From the NCBI GenBank assembly GCA_030633645.1, contig DAOVRY010000041.1, positions 1-6,743 of the forward strand: 6,743 bases of DNA, written 5' to 3'. How positions within the stretch are numbered: position 1 is the stretch's first letter; the number at the start of each line of letters is the position of its first letter. This DNA is from Pseudomonadota bacterium. Lineage in GTDB: Bacteria; Desulfobacterota; DSM-4660; Desulfatiglandales; B25-G16. This document shows positions 1 to 5,123 of the stretch, piece by piece. The position numbers and the translations under genes are program-made. Below the pieces are notes generated by a model. The model was not told the origin of the DNA, searched no databases, and saw nothing but the letters and a program-made list of their open reading frames with translations.

Positions 1-75
1 CTCATAAATATCCCGAACCTTCCCACGATTAGCCAACTTCAGATTTGCAAAGTTTGTTTCTCTGACTGTTTCCAT
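1..75 (-). CDS. purC: Phosphoribosylaminoimidazole-succinocarboxamide synthase (SAICAR synthetase), N-terminal fragment
   Basis: Reading the minus strand from an ATG at 75 gives 25 uninterrupted codons to the window edge. They end in NRGKVRDIYE, the opening signature of PurC, where the glycine/lysine-containing strand begins the ATP-binding lobe. PurC joins CAIR and aspartate using ATP to make SAICAR in de novo purine synthesis in the cytoplasm. An in-frame stop at 91-93 limits the start to this ATG. The only Shine-Dalgarno candidate (AAGG, complement of 89-92) lies 13 bases upstream, which is long. The gene is divergent from hisI. Only about a tenth of the usual 235-300 residues is visible, so the call rests on the N-terminal motif alone; it is still fairly specific. 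Confidence 0.82.
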   Translation of the reverse strand, partial: METVRETNFANLKLANRGKVRDIYE

Positions 76-107
76 GGCATTACTTATACCTTAGAATAGA
101 TCGTGTT

Positions 108-136
108 GCTATAAAATATGAAACCATTGCTGTCCA
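108..136 (-). promoter_or_regulatory. Candidate sigma-70 promoter for purC
   Basis: On the minus strand, TGGACA (complement of 131-136, five of six matches to the -35 consensus) is followed after exactly 17 bases by TATAGC (complement of 108-113, four of six matches to the -10). Transcription would begin near position 101, giving a leader of roughly 25 bases before the purC ATG at 75. Spacing and placement are good, but the -10 is only moderate, so this is a prediction. Confidence 0.4.
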
Positions 137-202
137 GAATAACCGGTTAGGCAGTGTGTGAGCTTTCAATCAAAAGGCACTCATGATGTAGGAGCGCGAA
201 TT

Positions 203-303
203 TATTGGAGTATTGGAGTGCTGGAGTAATGGATATTTTTCTTTTCCCGAATACTCCCTGGCCCAGACCCGCCTGCCAGATGGCGGGCAGGCCATTACTC
301 CAG
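203..303. repeat. Period-8 tandem repeat with inverted partners
   Basis: TATTGGAG occurs twice in tandem (203-210 and 211-218), followed by TGCTGGAG (219-226) and TAATGGAT (227-234), so an 8-base word repeats with drift. Two parts have exact inverted copies downstream. GGAGTATT at 207-214 pairs with AATACTCC at 250-257. CTGGAGTAATG at 221-231 pairs with CATTACTCCAG at 293-303. The two pairings cross each other. Between them sits a GC-rich inverted repeat, GCCTGCC (271-277) with GGCAGGC (286-292). The function is unknown; the look is that of a dispersed intergenic repeat. Confidence 0.6.
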
Positions 304-400
304 GCCCCCACGGCATGAGAGCACGGTTTTGTAAATATTTTACTGGCTATTTTATTCACAGCAATAGTCTATGTTGGACAAGAATGATACGAAACATAAA

Positions 401-429
401 TTGCAAAAAATCAATATAGACAATATAAG
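401..429 (+). promoter_or_regulatory. Possible sigma-70 promoter in the AT-rich block upstream of hisI
   Basis: TTGCAA (401-406, four of six -35 matches) is separated by 17 bases from TATAAG (424-429, five of six -10 matches). It points toward hisI but would give a leader of about 425 bases running through the palindromes at 508-771. The surrounding block is strongly AT-rich, so chance matches are likely. A promoter nearer to hisI was not found by eye. Confidence 0.25.
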
Positions 430-507
430 ATATCTTTTGTATATAAAAAAAGCTATAATTTTAACATTTGAATCGCAAGTACCATTAGTTAGTGACAAGT
501 AAAGAAT

Positions 508-526
508 CCCCGCCCAAAGGACGGGG
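508..526. repeat. GC-rich hairpin CCCCG...CGGGG (IS-end-like or terminator-like)
   Basis: CCCCGCCC (508-515) can pair with GGACGGGG (519-526) around an AAA loop, with one C/A mismatch. It is preceded by AAAGAAT and followed by CTTTGAGG. Read on the minus strand, the stem followed by ATTCTTT resembles a weak intrinsic terminator. Its form (GAATC plus a C/G-rich stem) also resembles subterminal hairpins of IS200/IS605-type elements. Neither reading is certain. Confidence 0.45.
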
Positions 527-578
527 CTTTGAGGAAGCACCCCGGTTAAATAGAAAAAGGCATTTAACAGGGCAGGCG

Positions 579-771
579 AAATCCGAATCTCGAAACAATA
601 TCAAATGTCCAAAATCCAAATGACCGAAACCGCATTGTGCAGCACTCGTTTTCGAGATCGCAATGTAGAGGGCTTGTTTCTGTCATTTGAACATTAGGGA
701 TTTGAATTTGTTCCCCGCTACAAGCGGGGTATTAGGCCTGCAACGAGCTCAGCCGAGTCGATTTCGGATTT
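579..771. repeat. Long imperfect palindromic element (about 190 bp)
   Basis: The apex is CTCG-TTTT-CGAG at 645-656. Moving outward, CATTG (633-637) faces CAATG (661-665). CAAATGACCGAAAC (617-630) faces GTTTCTGTCATTTG (676-689) with 13 of 14 matches. AAATCCGAAT (579-588) faces TTTCGGATTT (762-771) with 9 of 10. The left arm is itself a drifted short-word repeat (CAAATGTCC, AAAATCC, CAAATGACC). The right arm is longer because a separate GC hairpin and about 30 further bases sit inside it. It looks like a non-autonomous, palindromic intergenic repeat, partly decayed. Confidence 0.5.
713..729. repeat. Perfect 7-bp GC hairpin within the palindrome
   Basis: CCCCGCT (713-719) and AGCGGGG (723-729) form a perfect stem with an ACA loop. 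It is flanked by GTT on the left and TATTAGGCC on the right. It interrupts the right arm of the 579-771 palindrome and has no left-arm counterpart, suggesting insertion of a second small repeat. It resembles the stem at 508-526 in composition. Confidence 0.5.
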
Positions 772-805
772 TACCATTTGGGACAGCCGTTTTCGCCATA
801 GCCAC

Positions 806-838
806 AGAAACATGACCACGCCCCAGTACGTGGTTTCT
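806..838 (+). promoter_or_regulatory. Hairpin immediately upstream of hisI
   Basis: AGAAA (806-810) pairs with TTTCT (834-838), and CCACG (816-820) pairs with CGTGG (829-833). This gives a bulged stem-loop with an 8-base loop that ends 23 bases before the hisI start codon. No T-tract follows, so it is not an intrinsic terminator as it stands. It could influence hisI translation or mRNA stability, but that is inference from position only. Confidence 0.3.
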
Positions 839-861
839 CACAGTGAAATGAAAGCAGCAAG

Positions 862-1242
862 ATGGTCGAACTAGATTTTAACAAAGGTAACGGGATATTG
901 CCCGCTATTGCCCAGGATTATAAATCCGGCAAGGTCTTAATGGTTGCCTATATGAATAGCGAGGCGTGGCAGCTTACCCTCCAGACTGGAGAAGCCCACT
1001 ACTGGAGCCGGTCTCACCAGGCGCTTTGGCATAAGGGCGCGACTTCAGGCAACATCCAGGTAATAAAAGAGGTTTTTGCGGACTGTGACCGTGATGCCAT
1101 CCTTCTTAAGGTACAACAAGTAGGAGGGGCTGCCTGCCATCTGGGATATGAGAGTTGCTTTCACAACAAGATTGATAAGCATGGAGAGGAAACCACTATA
1201 GGCGAAAGGATATTTGACCCACAGAGGGTATACAAGAAATGA
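862..1242 (+). CDS. hisI: Phosphoribosyl-AMP cyclohydrolase
   Basis: This enzyme opens the adenine ring of phosphoribosyl-AMP to give ProFAR, the third step of histidine synthesis, in the cytoplasm. The 126 residues match the stand-alone cyclohydrolase, with no HisE pyrophosphohydrolase domain fused. The core [17 protein letters not shown] (residues 48-64) is followed by DCDRD (74-78), whose three aspartates are the metal-site type, and by Cys75, Cys92 and Cys99, the three zinc-ligand cysteines known in the family. The ATG at 862 is the only start after an in-frame stop at 844-846. No clear Shine-Dalgarno sequence precedes it, which is odd for the first gene of an operon. The stop overlaps the hisG start by 4 bases (ATGA), implying translational coupling. 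HisE must be encoded elsewhere. Confidence 0.95.
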   Translation: MVELDFNKGNGILPAIAQDYKSGKVLMVAYMNSEAWQLTLQTGEAHYWSRSHQALWHKGATSGNIQVIKEVFADCDRDAILLKVQQVGGAACHLGYESCFHNKIDKHGEETTIGERIFDPQRVYKK

Positions 1243-2111
1243 ACATGTTAAAGCTCGGTATACCAAAGGGGAGCCTCGAGAAAGCAACGCTCAGGCTGTT
1301 CGAAAAATCAGGCTGGAAGATCTCTACTGCTGATCGGAATTACTTCCCTCAAATAAATGATGCCTCCATTAGGTGTTCGATCCTCAGGGCCCAGGAAATG
1401 CCCGTGCAGGTGGAAAACGGAACAATCGATGTTGGCCTCACCGGCAGAGACTGGAAAGAGGAAAATGAATCAGATGTTGTTACTGTTTCTGACCTGATCT
1501 ATTCAAAGGTGAGCCAGAGCCCTGCCCGCTGGGTTTTGGCAGTGGCTGCAGACTCCGACATCAAGGAATTATCCGATCTCACCGGTAAAAAGATAGCAAC
1601 TGAACTGGTTAATTTTACCAGAAAATACTTCGCCCAAAAGGGAATAGACGTTAAGGTTGAATTTTCATGGGGAACAACTGAGGCGAAGGTTGCAGCAGGT
1701 TTAGCAGATGCGATTGTTGAGGTTACCGAGACAGGGAGTACTATCGAGGCTCATGGCTTGAAGATTGTCCATGAATTGATGCAAACAAACACCATACTCA
1801 TTGCAAACAAAAATGCCTGGGCAGATCCATGGAAGAGAAGCAAAATTGAACAGATTGCCCTTCTTCTCAAAGGGGCTTTGAGGGCTGAAAATATGGTAGG
1901 CCTCAAGATGAATGTACCAAAGGAACAATTGGCCGAAATTATCCCGTTACTTCCCAGTATTACCTCTCCCACAATAGCCAGTCTCTTCCAATCTGATTGG
2001 GTCTCAGTTGAAATTATGATTCACAATGAGAGAGTCAGGGAACTCATTCCCCAATTGATAGAAAAAGGGGCCGAAGGTATAATTGAATATCCATTAAATA
2101 AGGTGATTTGA
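1239..2111 (+). CDS. hisG: ATP phosphoribosyltransferase, long form
   Basis: HisG condenses ATP with PRPP to make phosphoribosyl-ATP, the committed and usually feedback-controlled step of histidine synthesis. The protein has 290 residues, the length of the long (hexameric) form. The catalytic domain begins with [20 protein letters not shown] (residues 6-25). The PRPP-binding loop is [14 protein letters not shown] (161-174). A C-terminal regulatory domain, about 216-290, contains the MNVPKEQL and EGIIEYP segments. Because this domain is present, no HisZ partner is expected, and inhibition by histidine is likely from family knowledge. The start at 1239 is favoured over Met3 (1245) because GAGGG at 1224-1228 is 10 bases upstream, and it overlaps the hisI stop. 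The TPR lipoprotein gene follows 2 bases after the stop. Confidence 0.95.
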   Translation: MNMLKLGIPKGSLEKATLRLFEKSGWKISTADRNYFPQINDASIRCSILRAQEMPVQVENGTIDVGLTGRDWKEENESDVVTVSDLIYSKVSQSPARWVLAVAADSDIKELSDLTGKKIATELVNFTRKYFAQKGIDVKVEFSWGTTEAKVAAGLADAIVEVTETGSTIEAHGLKIVHELMQTNTILIANKNAWADPWKRSKIEQIALLLKGALRAENMVGLKMNVPKEQLAEIIPLLPSITSPTIASLFQSDWVSVEIMIHNERVRELIPQLIEKGAEGIIEYPLNKVI

Positions 2112-2113
2112 CT

Positions 2114-2878
2114 ATGAGGATTTCATTGAGATGGATAAGGAGTTCATTGATCTTTATTTTGTTTGCTATCATCCTCAGCGGTTGTGCACAAGATAAGGCT
2201 CTGATGAAAAAACAGGCCCAGGCAAAGCGGGACTTGGGGAAATCCTTTTTGGCGGACGGAAATTATACCGCTGGCCTTAACGAATTGATGCAGGCAGTGC
2301 GGCTTGACCCTGAAAATCCAGAGATACATAATGACCTGGCCATCACCTACCGGGAAATGAGGATGTACACCAAAGCCATTACCCACTTTGACAAGGCAAT
2401 AGAATTGCGGCCTGATTATTCGGAGGCTTACAATAACCTCGGCACAGTATATCTCATCCTTGCTGACTGGAGCCGTGCGATTAGCTGCTTCAAAAAAGCC
2501 TTGACCAATAGCCTTTATGCCACACCCCACTTTGCCTATAATAACCTGGGGTTGGCGTACTATGAAAAAGGACAGTTTAGATTCGCCGTAGAAGCCTATT
2601 TAAAGGCCGTTCAAGCGAACCCATCCTTTAGCAGGGCTTACCATTATCTCGGGATTACGTATGAGGCTCTCGGTGAATGGAATAAAGCCTTGGAGGCCTA
2701 TGAGGATTCGATACGCTATGCGCCTGATGATCCTCGATCTTACTTCCGTCTTGGCAAGCTCTACCTTCGCCTCAACAAACTGCCGCTGGCTGTCAAAAAC
2801 CTTGAAGAAACTATCAGGTTAGATAAAAGAGACATTATTGCACCCGATGCAAAACGCCTATTAAAAAGGATACAGTAA
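2114..2878 (+). CDS. TPR-repeat lipoprotein, PilW/PilF-like
   Basis: A 254-residue protein with a lipoprotein signal: basic start (RISLRWIR), hydrophobic segment (about 10-21) and lipobox LSGC with the lipidated Cys24. The mature part is almost wholly tetratricopeptide repeats, about six of them near residues 34-67, 68-101, 102-135, 138-171, 172-205 and 206-239, with the usual W/Y-LG-Y-A-P spacing. The insert between repeats 3 and 4 (ALTNSLYATPHFAYNNLGL, about 129-147) resembles PilF/PilW, the outer-membrane pilotin needed for type IV pilus secretin assembly. That role is inferred, as other TPR lipoproteins look similar. I chose the ATG at 2114 over a TTG at 2108 because AAGGTGA (2100-2106) lies 7 bases before the ATG and only 1 base before the TTG. 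No pilus genes are nearby. Confidence 0.85.
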   Translation: MRISLRWIRSSLIFILFAIILSGCAQDKALMKKQAQAKRDLGKSFLADGNYTAGLNELMQAVRLDPENPEIHNDLAITYREMRMYTKAITHFDKAIELRPDYSEAYNNLGTVYLILADWSRAISCFKKALTNSLYATPHFAYNNLGLAYYEKGQFRFAVEAYLKAVQANPSFSRAYHYLGITYEALGEWNKALEAYEDSIRYAPDDPRSYFRLGKLYLRLNKLPLAVKNLEETIRLDKRDIIAPDAKRLLKRIQ

Positions 2879-2882
2879 GCTT

Positions 2883-4025
2883 ATGCCAGTTGCTACCAGG
2901 GCCATAGATCTCCGTTCTTTCATTGTTATGGATGTCATGGAAAGGGCGAATGTCCTTGAAAGACAGGGGCAGCATATCATTCATCTTGAGATTGGGGAGC
3001 CAGATTTTGATACCCCTCAGTGCATTAGAGAGGCAGGGATGAAGGCCATCAGGGAAGGAAAAACCCACTACACCCACAGCCTGGGAATACTCGAGCTCAG
3101 GGAGGCCATCTGCCGCCGCTACCTGGATACATATGGCGTGCACGTTAATCCTGACCAAGTTATAGTAGCCTCTGGCACTTCGCCGGCAATGGTATTGATC
3201 TTTTCAGCTCTCTTAGAAAATAGAGATGAAATTATCGTCTCCAATCCCTATTACCCTTGCTATCCCAATATTATTACCTATGTTGGGGCAAATTGCGTGT
3301 ATGTAAATGTCCATGAGGACGATGGGTTCCAATTTCGGCTGGAAGAAGTTGCTCCAAAAATAACTCCCCGCACCAAGGCAATCCTGATCAACTCTCCATC
3401 AAATCCGACTGGCAATCTCCTCTCTGCTGACAGAATGCAGAGGATAGCTGAGCTTGGACTCTATGTCGTCTCTGATGAGATATATCATGGCCTGGTGTAT
3501 GAAGGAAAAGAGCACACAATCTTAGAATACACCGACAAGGCATTTGTCTTGAATGGCTTTTCTAAACTCTATGCCATGACCGGATGGAGACTGGGTTACG
3601 TTATCGCACCACCCGATTTCATCAGACCCATGCAAAAAATCCAGCAAAACCTTTTTATCTCGGCCAATAGTGTCTCCCAGTGGGCGGGTCTGACGGCTCT
3701 GAACGAAGCACAACCAGATGTGGAAAGGATGAAAGCCATATACGACCAGAGGAGGCATTATATGATCAAAAGGCTCAAAGAACTGGGTTTTGGAATTGGT
3801 GTTGATCCTGTTGGAGCCTTTTATGTCCTCGCTCGGGCGAATCATCTATCCACTAATTCCTACGAGCTCGCCTTTGAGATTCTGGAAAAAGCAGGAGTGG
3901 GTGTTGCACCTGGGATTGATTTTGGAACCAATGCCGAAGGATACCTCAGGTTTTCCTATGCAAACTCCCTTGAAAATATCACCGAGGGGCTTAAAAGGAT
4001 AGAGGAGTTTTTAAAAAATCGGTAA
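2883..4025 (+). CDS. PLP-dependent class I/II aminotransferase, aspartate aminotransferase-like
   Basis: A 380-residue fold-type I aminotransferase. Visible family marks are the substrate loop HLEIGEPDFDTP (34-45), ASGTSPAM (96-103) at the phosphate-binding helix, NSPSNPTG (170-177) with Asn174, SDEIYHGLVY (197-206) with Asp198 and Tyr201, NGFSKLYAMTGWRLGY (224-239) with Schiff-base Lys228 and Arg236, and YLRFSYANS (354-362) with carboxylate-binding Arg356. All key residues are present, so it should be active. The lysine motif is that of the aspartate/tyrosine/alanine aminotransferase group rather than histidinol-phosphate aminotransferase (HisC), despite its place behind hisG. The substrate cannot be read from sequence. 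It starts 4 bases after the lipoprotein stop; AAAGGA (2865-2870) lies 12 bases upstream of the ATG, inside the previous gene. Confidence 0.9.
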   Translation: MPVATRAIDLRSFIVMDVMERANVLERQGQHIIHLEIGEPDFDTPQCIREAGMKAIREGKTHYTHSLGILELREAICRRYLDTYGVHVNPDQVIVASGTSPAMVLIFSALLENRDEIIVSNPYYPCYPNIITYVGANCVYVNVHEDDGFQFRLEEVAPKITPRTKAILINSPSNPTGNLLSADRMQRIAELGLYVVSDEIYHGLVYEGKEHTILEYTDKAFVLNGFSKLYAMTGWRLGYVIAPPDFIRPMQKIQQNLFISANSVSQWAGLTALNEAQPDVERMKAIYDQRRHYMIKRLKELGFGIGVDPVGAFYVLARANHLSTNSYELAFEILEKAGVGVAPGIDFGTNAEGYLRFSYANSLENITEGLKRIEEFLKNR

Positions 4026-4040
4026 ATGGATGTCTGATTC

Positions 4041-4158
4041 TCGATACTTGATACTGGTTGCCCCCTGTTTTCCCCTATCCTTCAATCCAGAATAAGGTTC
4101 TAACTCCGCAGAAACACAACTACCAAATGACAATTGACAAATGACCAATACCAATGGA
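4041..4158. repeat. Heptad-word repeats in the aminotransferase-engB spacer
   Basis: Two runs of 7-base words are visible. TCGATAC and TTGATAC are in tandem at 4041-4054. A longer run at 4124-4158 reads CAAATGA, CAATTGA, CAAATGA, CCAATAC, CAATGGA in exact 7-base register. The last word contains the engB ATG (4154-4156). No terminator hairpin was found between the aminotransferase stop and engB, so read-through is possible. Confidence 0.6.
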
Positions 4159-4735
4159 ATTCTCCTTTCTAAAGAGTGCTATCCGGCCCGAGCAATTCCC
4201 GCCACCCGATCGACCTGAGGTTGCTTTTGCTGGCAGATCAAACGTGGGAAAATCGTCCCTCATAAATAGACTGGTAAACAGCCCCAAACTGGCCCGGACG
4301 AGCTCCCGACCGGGAAGGACAAGGGCTATCAATTTCTTTTCTGTTGGAAAAACCCTCTGTCTAACCGATCTTCCCGGCTATGGATACGCAGAAGTTCCCT
4401 TAAAGGTCAGGCGGAATTGGAAGGTACTGGTTGAGAGCTACCTCAAAAAAAGGCCCAACCTACAAGCGGTTGTAGTGATTTTCGATATACGCCGGAACCC
4501 AGGACAAGGGGATTGGGATCTCTTACATTGGCTGAGGACATTTGAGATCAAAACAATTATTGTGCTCACTAAGGCCGACAAGCTATCAAAAACCAAGGCA
4601 AAGAGACAACTCGACCTGATTTCAACTCAGCTCATAAAGGAGGGCTCTGGTAAACCCATCCTTTTTTCTGCCAAAACAGGCCAGGGAAGGCAAGAATTGT
4701 GGAACGCCATTGAAGAAATAGTGGGAAGTGCCTAA
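4154..4735 (+). CDS. engB: Ribosome biogenesis GTP-binding protein YihA/YsxC/EngB
   Basis: A 193-residue TRAFAC GTPase of the EngB family, which acts in late assembly of the 50S ribosomal subunit and is essential in many bacteria. The GTP-binding motifs are complete: G1 GRSNVGKS (27-34), the switch I region RTSSRPGRTRAINFF (48-62), G3 DLPGYGYA (72-79), G4 TKAD (139-142) and G5 SAK (172-174). Length is typical. An in-frame stop at 4142-4144 leaves 4154 as the only ATG start. The N-terminus (MEFSFLKSAIRPEQFP) is only slightly shorter than usual for the family. There is no Shine-Dalgarno sequence; the start codon sits in a heptad repeat. It follows the aminotransferase by 128 bases on the same strand and converges on the ntrX-like gene. 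Confidence 0.95.
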   Translation: MEFSFLKSAIRPEQFPPPDRPEVAFAGRSNVGKSSLINRLVNSPKLARTSSRPGRTRAINFFSVGKTLCLTDLPGYGYAEVPLKVRRNWKVLVESYLKKRPNLQAVVVIFDIRRNPGQGDWDLLHWLRTFEIKTIIVLTKADKLSKTKAKRQLDLISTQLIKEGSGKPILFSAKTGQGRQELWNAIEEIVGSA

Positions 4736-4740
4736 GATGC

Positions 4741-4771
4741 CTAAAATTGTAAGTGTCTAAAGTTGAAAGTT
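4741..4771 (+). repeat. CTAAAATTGTAAGTG repeat, copy A
   Basis: CTAAAATTGTAAGTG at 4741-4755 is followed at once by TCTAAAG (4756-4762) and TTGAAAGTT. The same 15 bases occur on the minus strand at 6702-6716, there followed after one extra base by TCTAAAG. It begins 6 bases after the engB stop codon. It belongs to a family of drifted CTAAAG-word repeats seen in this window. Confidence 0.6.
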
Positions 4772-4826
4772 GTCCGTTGCCCGTAGAAGAAAAATCATTC
4801 TAACTTTTAACTTCAGCTCACTTTTA

Positions 4827-5022
4827 ACAGGCTGTTGCCCAAACGGAAATCCCTTTGAGCGGTCATTAAAACGTTTTTTGCAAACAAATCTTGACGAAGT
4901 GGAAGATAAGCGATGTCAACTGTTTGAGCCCTAAAGGCGAGTTTTGACATCGCCTGGAGCGAGCCTTAGATTTGTCAAAAACGTTTTAGACCAAGCGAAA
5001 AGGGATTTCGGCAACAGCCTGT
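4827..5022. mobile_element. 196-bp palindromic MITE-like element
   Basis: Perfect 13-bp terminal inverted repeats, ACAGGCTGTTGCC (4827-4839) and its complement (5010-5022), bound an element whose arms pair along most of their length. Internal perfect pairs include GAAATCCCTTT (4846-4856) with 4999-5009, TAAAACGTTTTT (4867-4878) with 4977-4988, and GCGATGTCAA (4910-4919) with 4944-4953. The arms differ by small insertions. There is no open frame for a transposase, so if mobile it would be moved in trans. I could not see a clear target-site duplication. Sitting between two convergent genes, its transcript would fold into a long hairpin from either strand and could act as a two-way transcription barrier; that is inference. 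Confidence 0.6.
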
Positions 5023-5090
5023 GTAGAGTTGTCCACAGAAGAAAAACCCTTGATTCCTAAACTCGCAACAGTTTCTTGTGCTTTTTGACG

Positions 5091-5118
5091 AGCAACGAGT
5101 AACCAGCAACAAGTAACG
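5091..5118. repeat. Period-14 tandem repeat
   Basis: AGCAACGAGTAACC (5091-5104) and AGCAACAAGTAACG (5105-5118) are adjacent copies with two mismatches. Each half is itself a drifted 7-base word (AGCAACG, AGTAACC, AGCAACA, AGTAACG). It ends 5 bases before the last base (5124) of the ntrX-like gene. It is the same style of short-word repeat as in the other spacers but with a different word. Confidence 0.6.
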
Positions 5119-5123
5119 AGAAT

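Larger units (their letters stand above)
76..861. other. 786-bp intergenic region between divergent purC and hisI, without a convincing gene
   Basis: Short open frames here (up to about 70 codons) have no recognisable protein motifs, no good ribosome sites and pass through repeats, so I do not call them genes. In order the region holds: the purC promoter candidate (108-136); a period-8 tandem repeat with inverted copies (203-303); an AT-rich block (about 376-475) with a possible plus-strand promoter; a GC-rich hairpin (508-526); a long imperfect palindrome (579-771) with a second GC hairpin inside it (713-729); and a hairpin (806-838) just before hisI. No run of histidine codons in a leader peptide, as in classical his attenuation, was seen. 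Confidence 0.7.
4736..5123. other. 388-bp convergent intergenic region, repeats only
   Basis: Between the facing 3' ends of engB and the ntrX-like gene there is no plausible gene. The left part (4741-4775) carries a CTAAA-word repeat matched in inverted form near the right end of the window. A small imperfect inverted repeat joins TAAAGTTGAAAGTT (4758-4771) to the TAACTTTTAACTT segment at 4801-4813. Then come a 196-bp palindromic element (4827-5022), a short plain stretch, and a period-14 tandem repeat (5091-5118) that ends just before the ntrX-like stop codon. No classical hairpin-plus-T-tract terminator was found for either gene. Confidence 0.65.

Noticed and set aside
454..459. Perfect TATAAT in the AT-rich block
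   Set aside because: No acceptable -35 at 16-18 bases upstream and no extended -10; expected by chance in this AT-rich stretch.
147..540. Open frames of 62-70 codons on both strands left of hisI
   Set aside because: They run through the tandem and inverted repeats, have no recognisable motifs and no good ribosome sites.
203..771. Possible CRISPR array, from repeated short words
   Set aside because: Words are 7-9 bases, tandem and drifting, with no conserved long repeat, no unique spacers and no cas genes.
2108..2116. TTG start for the TPR lipoprotein, two codons upstream of the ATG
   Set aside because: The strong AAGGTGA site would be only 1 base from the TTG but is 7 bases from the ATG at 2114.
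2883..4025. Aminotransferase as HisC, because it follows hisG
   Set aside because: The NGFSKLYAMTGWRLGY and NSPSNPTG motifs and the 380-residue length fit the aspartate aminotransferase group better than HisC.
5029..5037. DnaA-box-like TTGTCCACA
   Set aside because: Single copy with one mismatch to the consensus and no neighbouring boxes or origin genes; likely chance.
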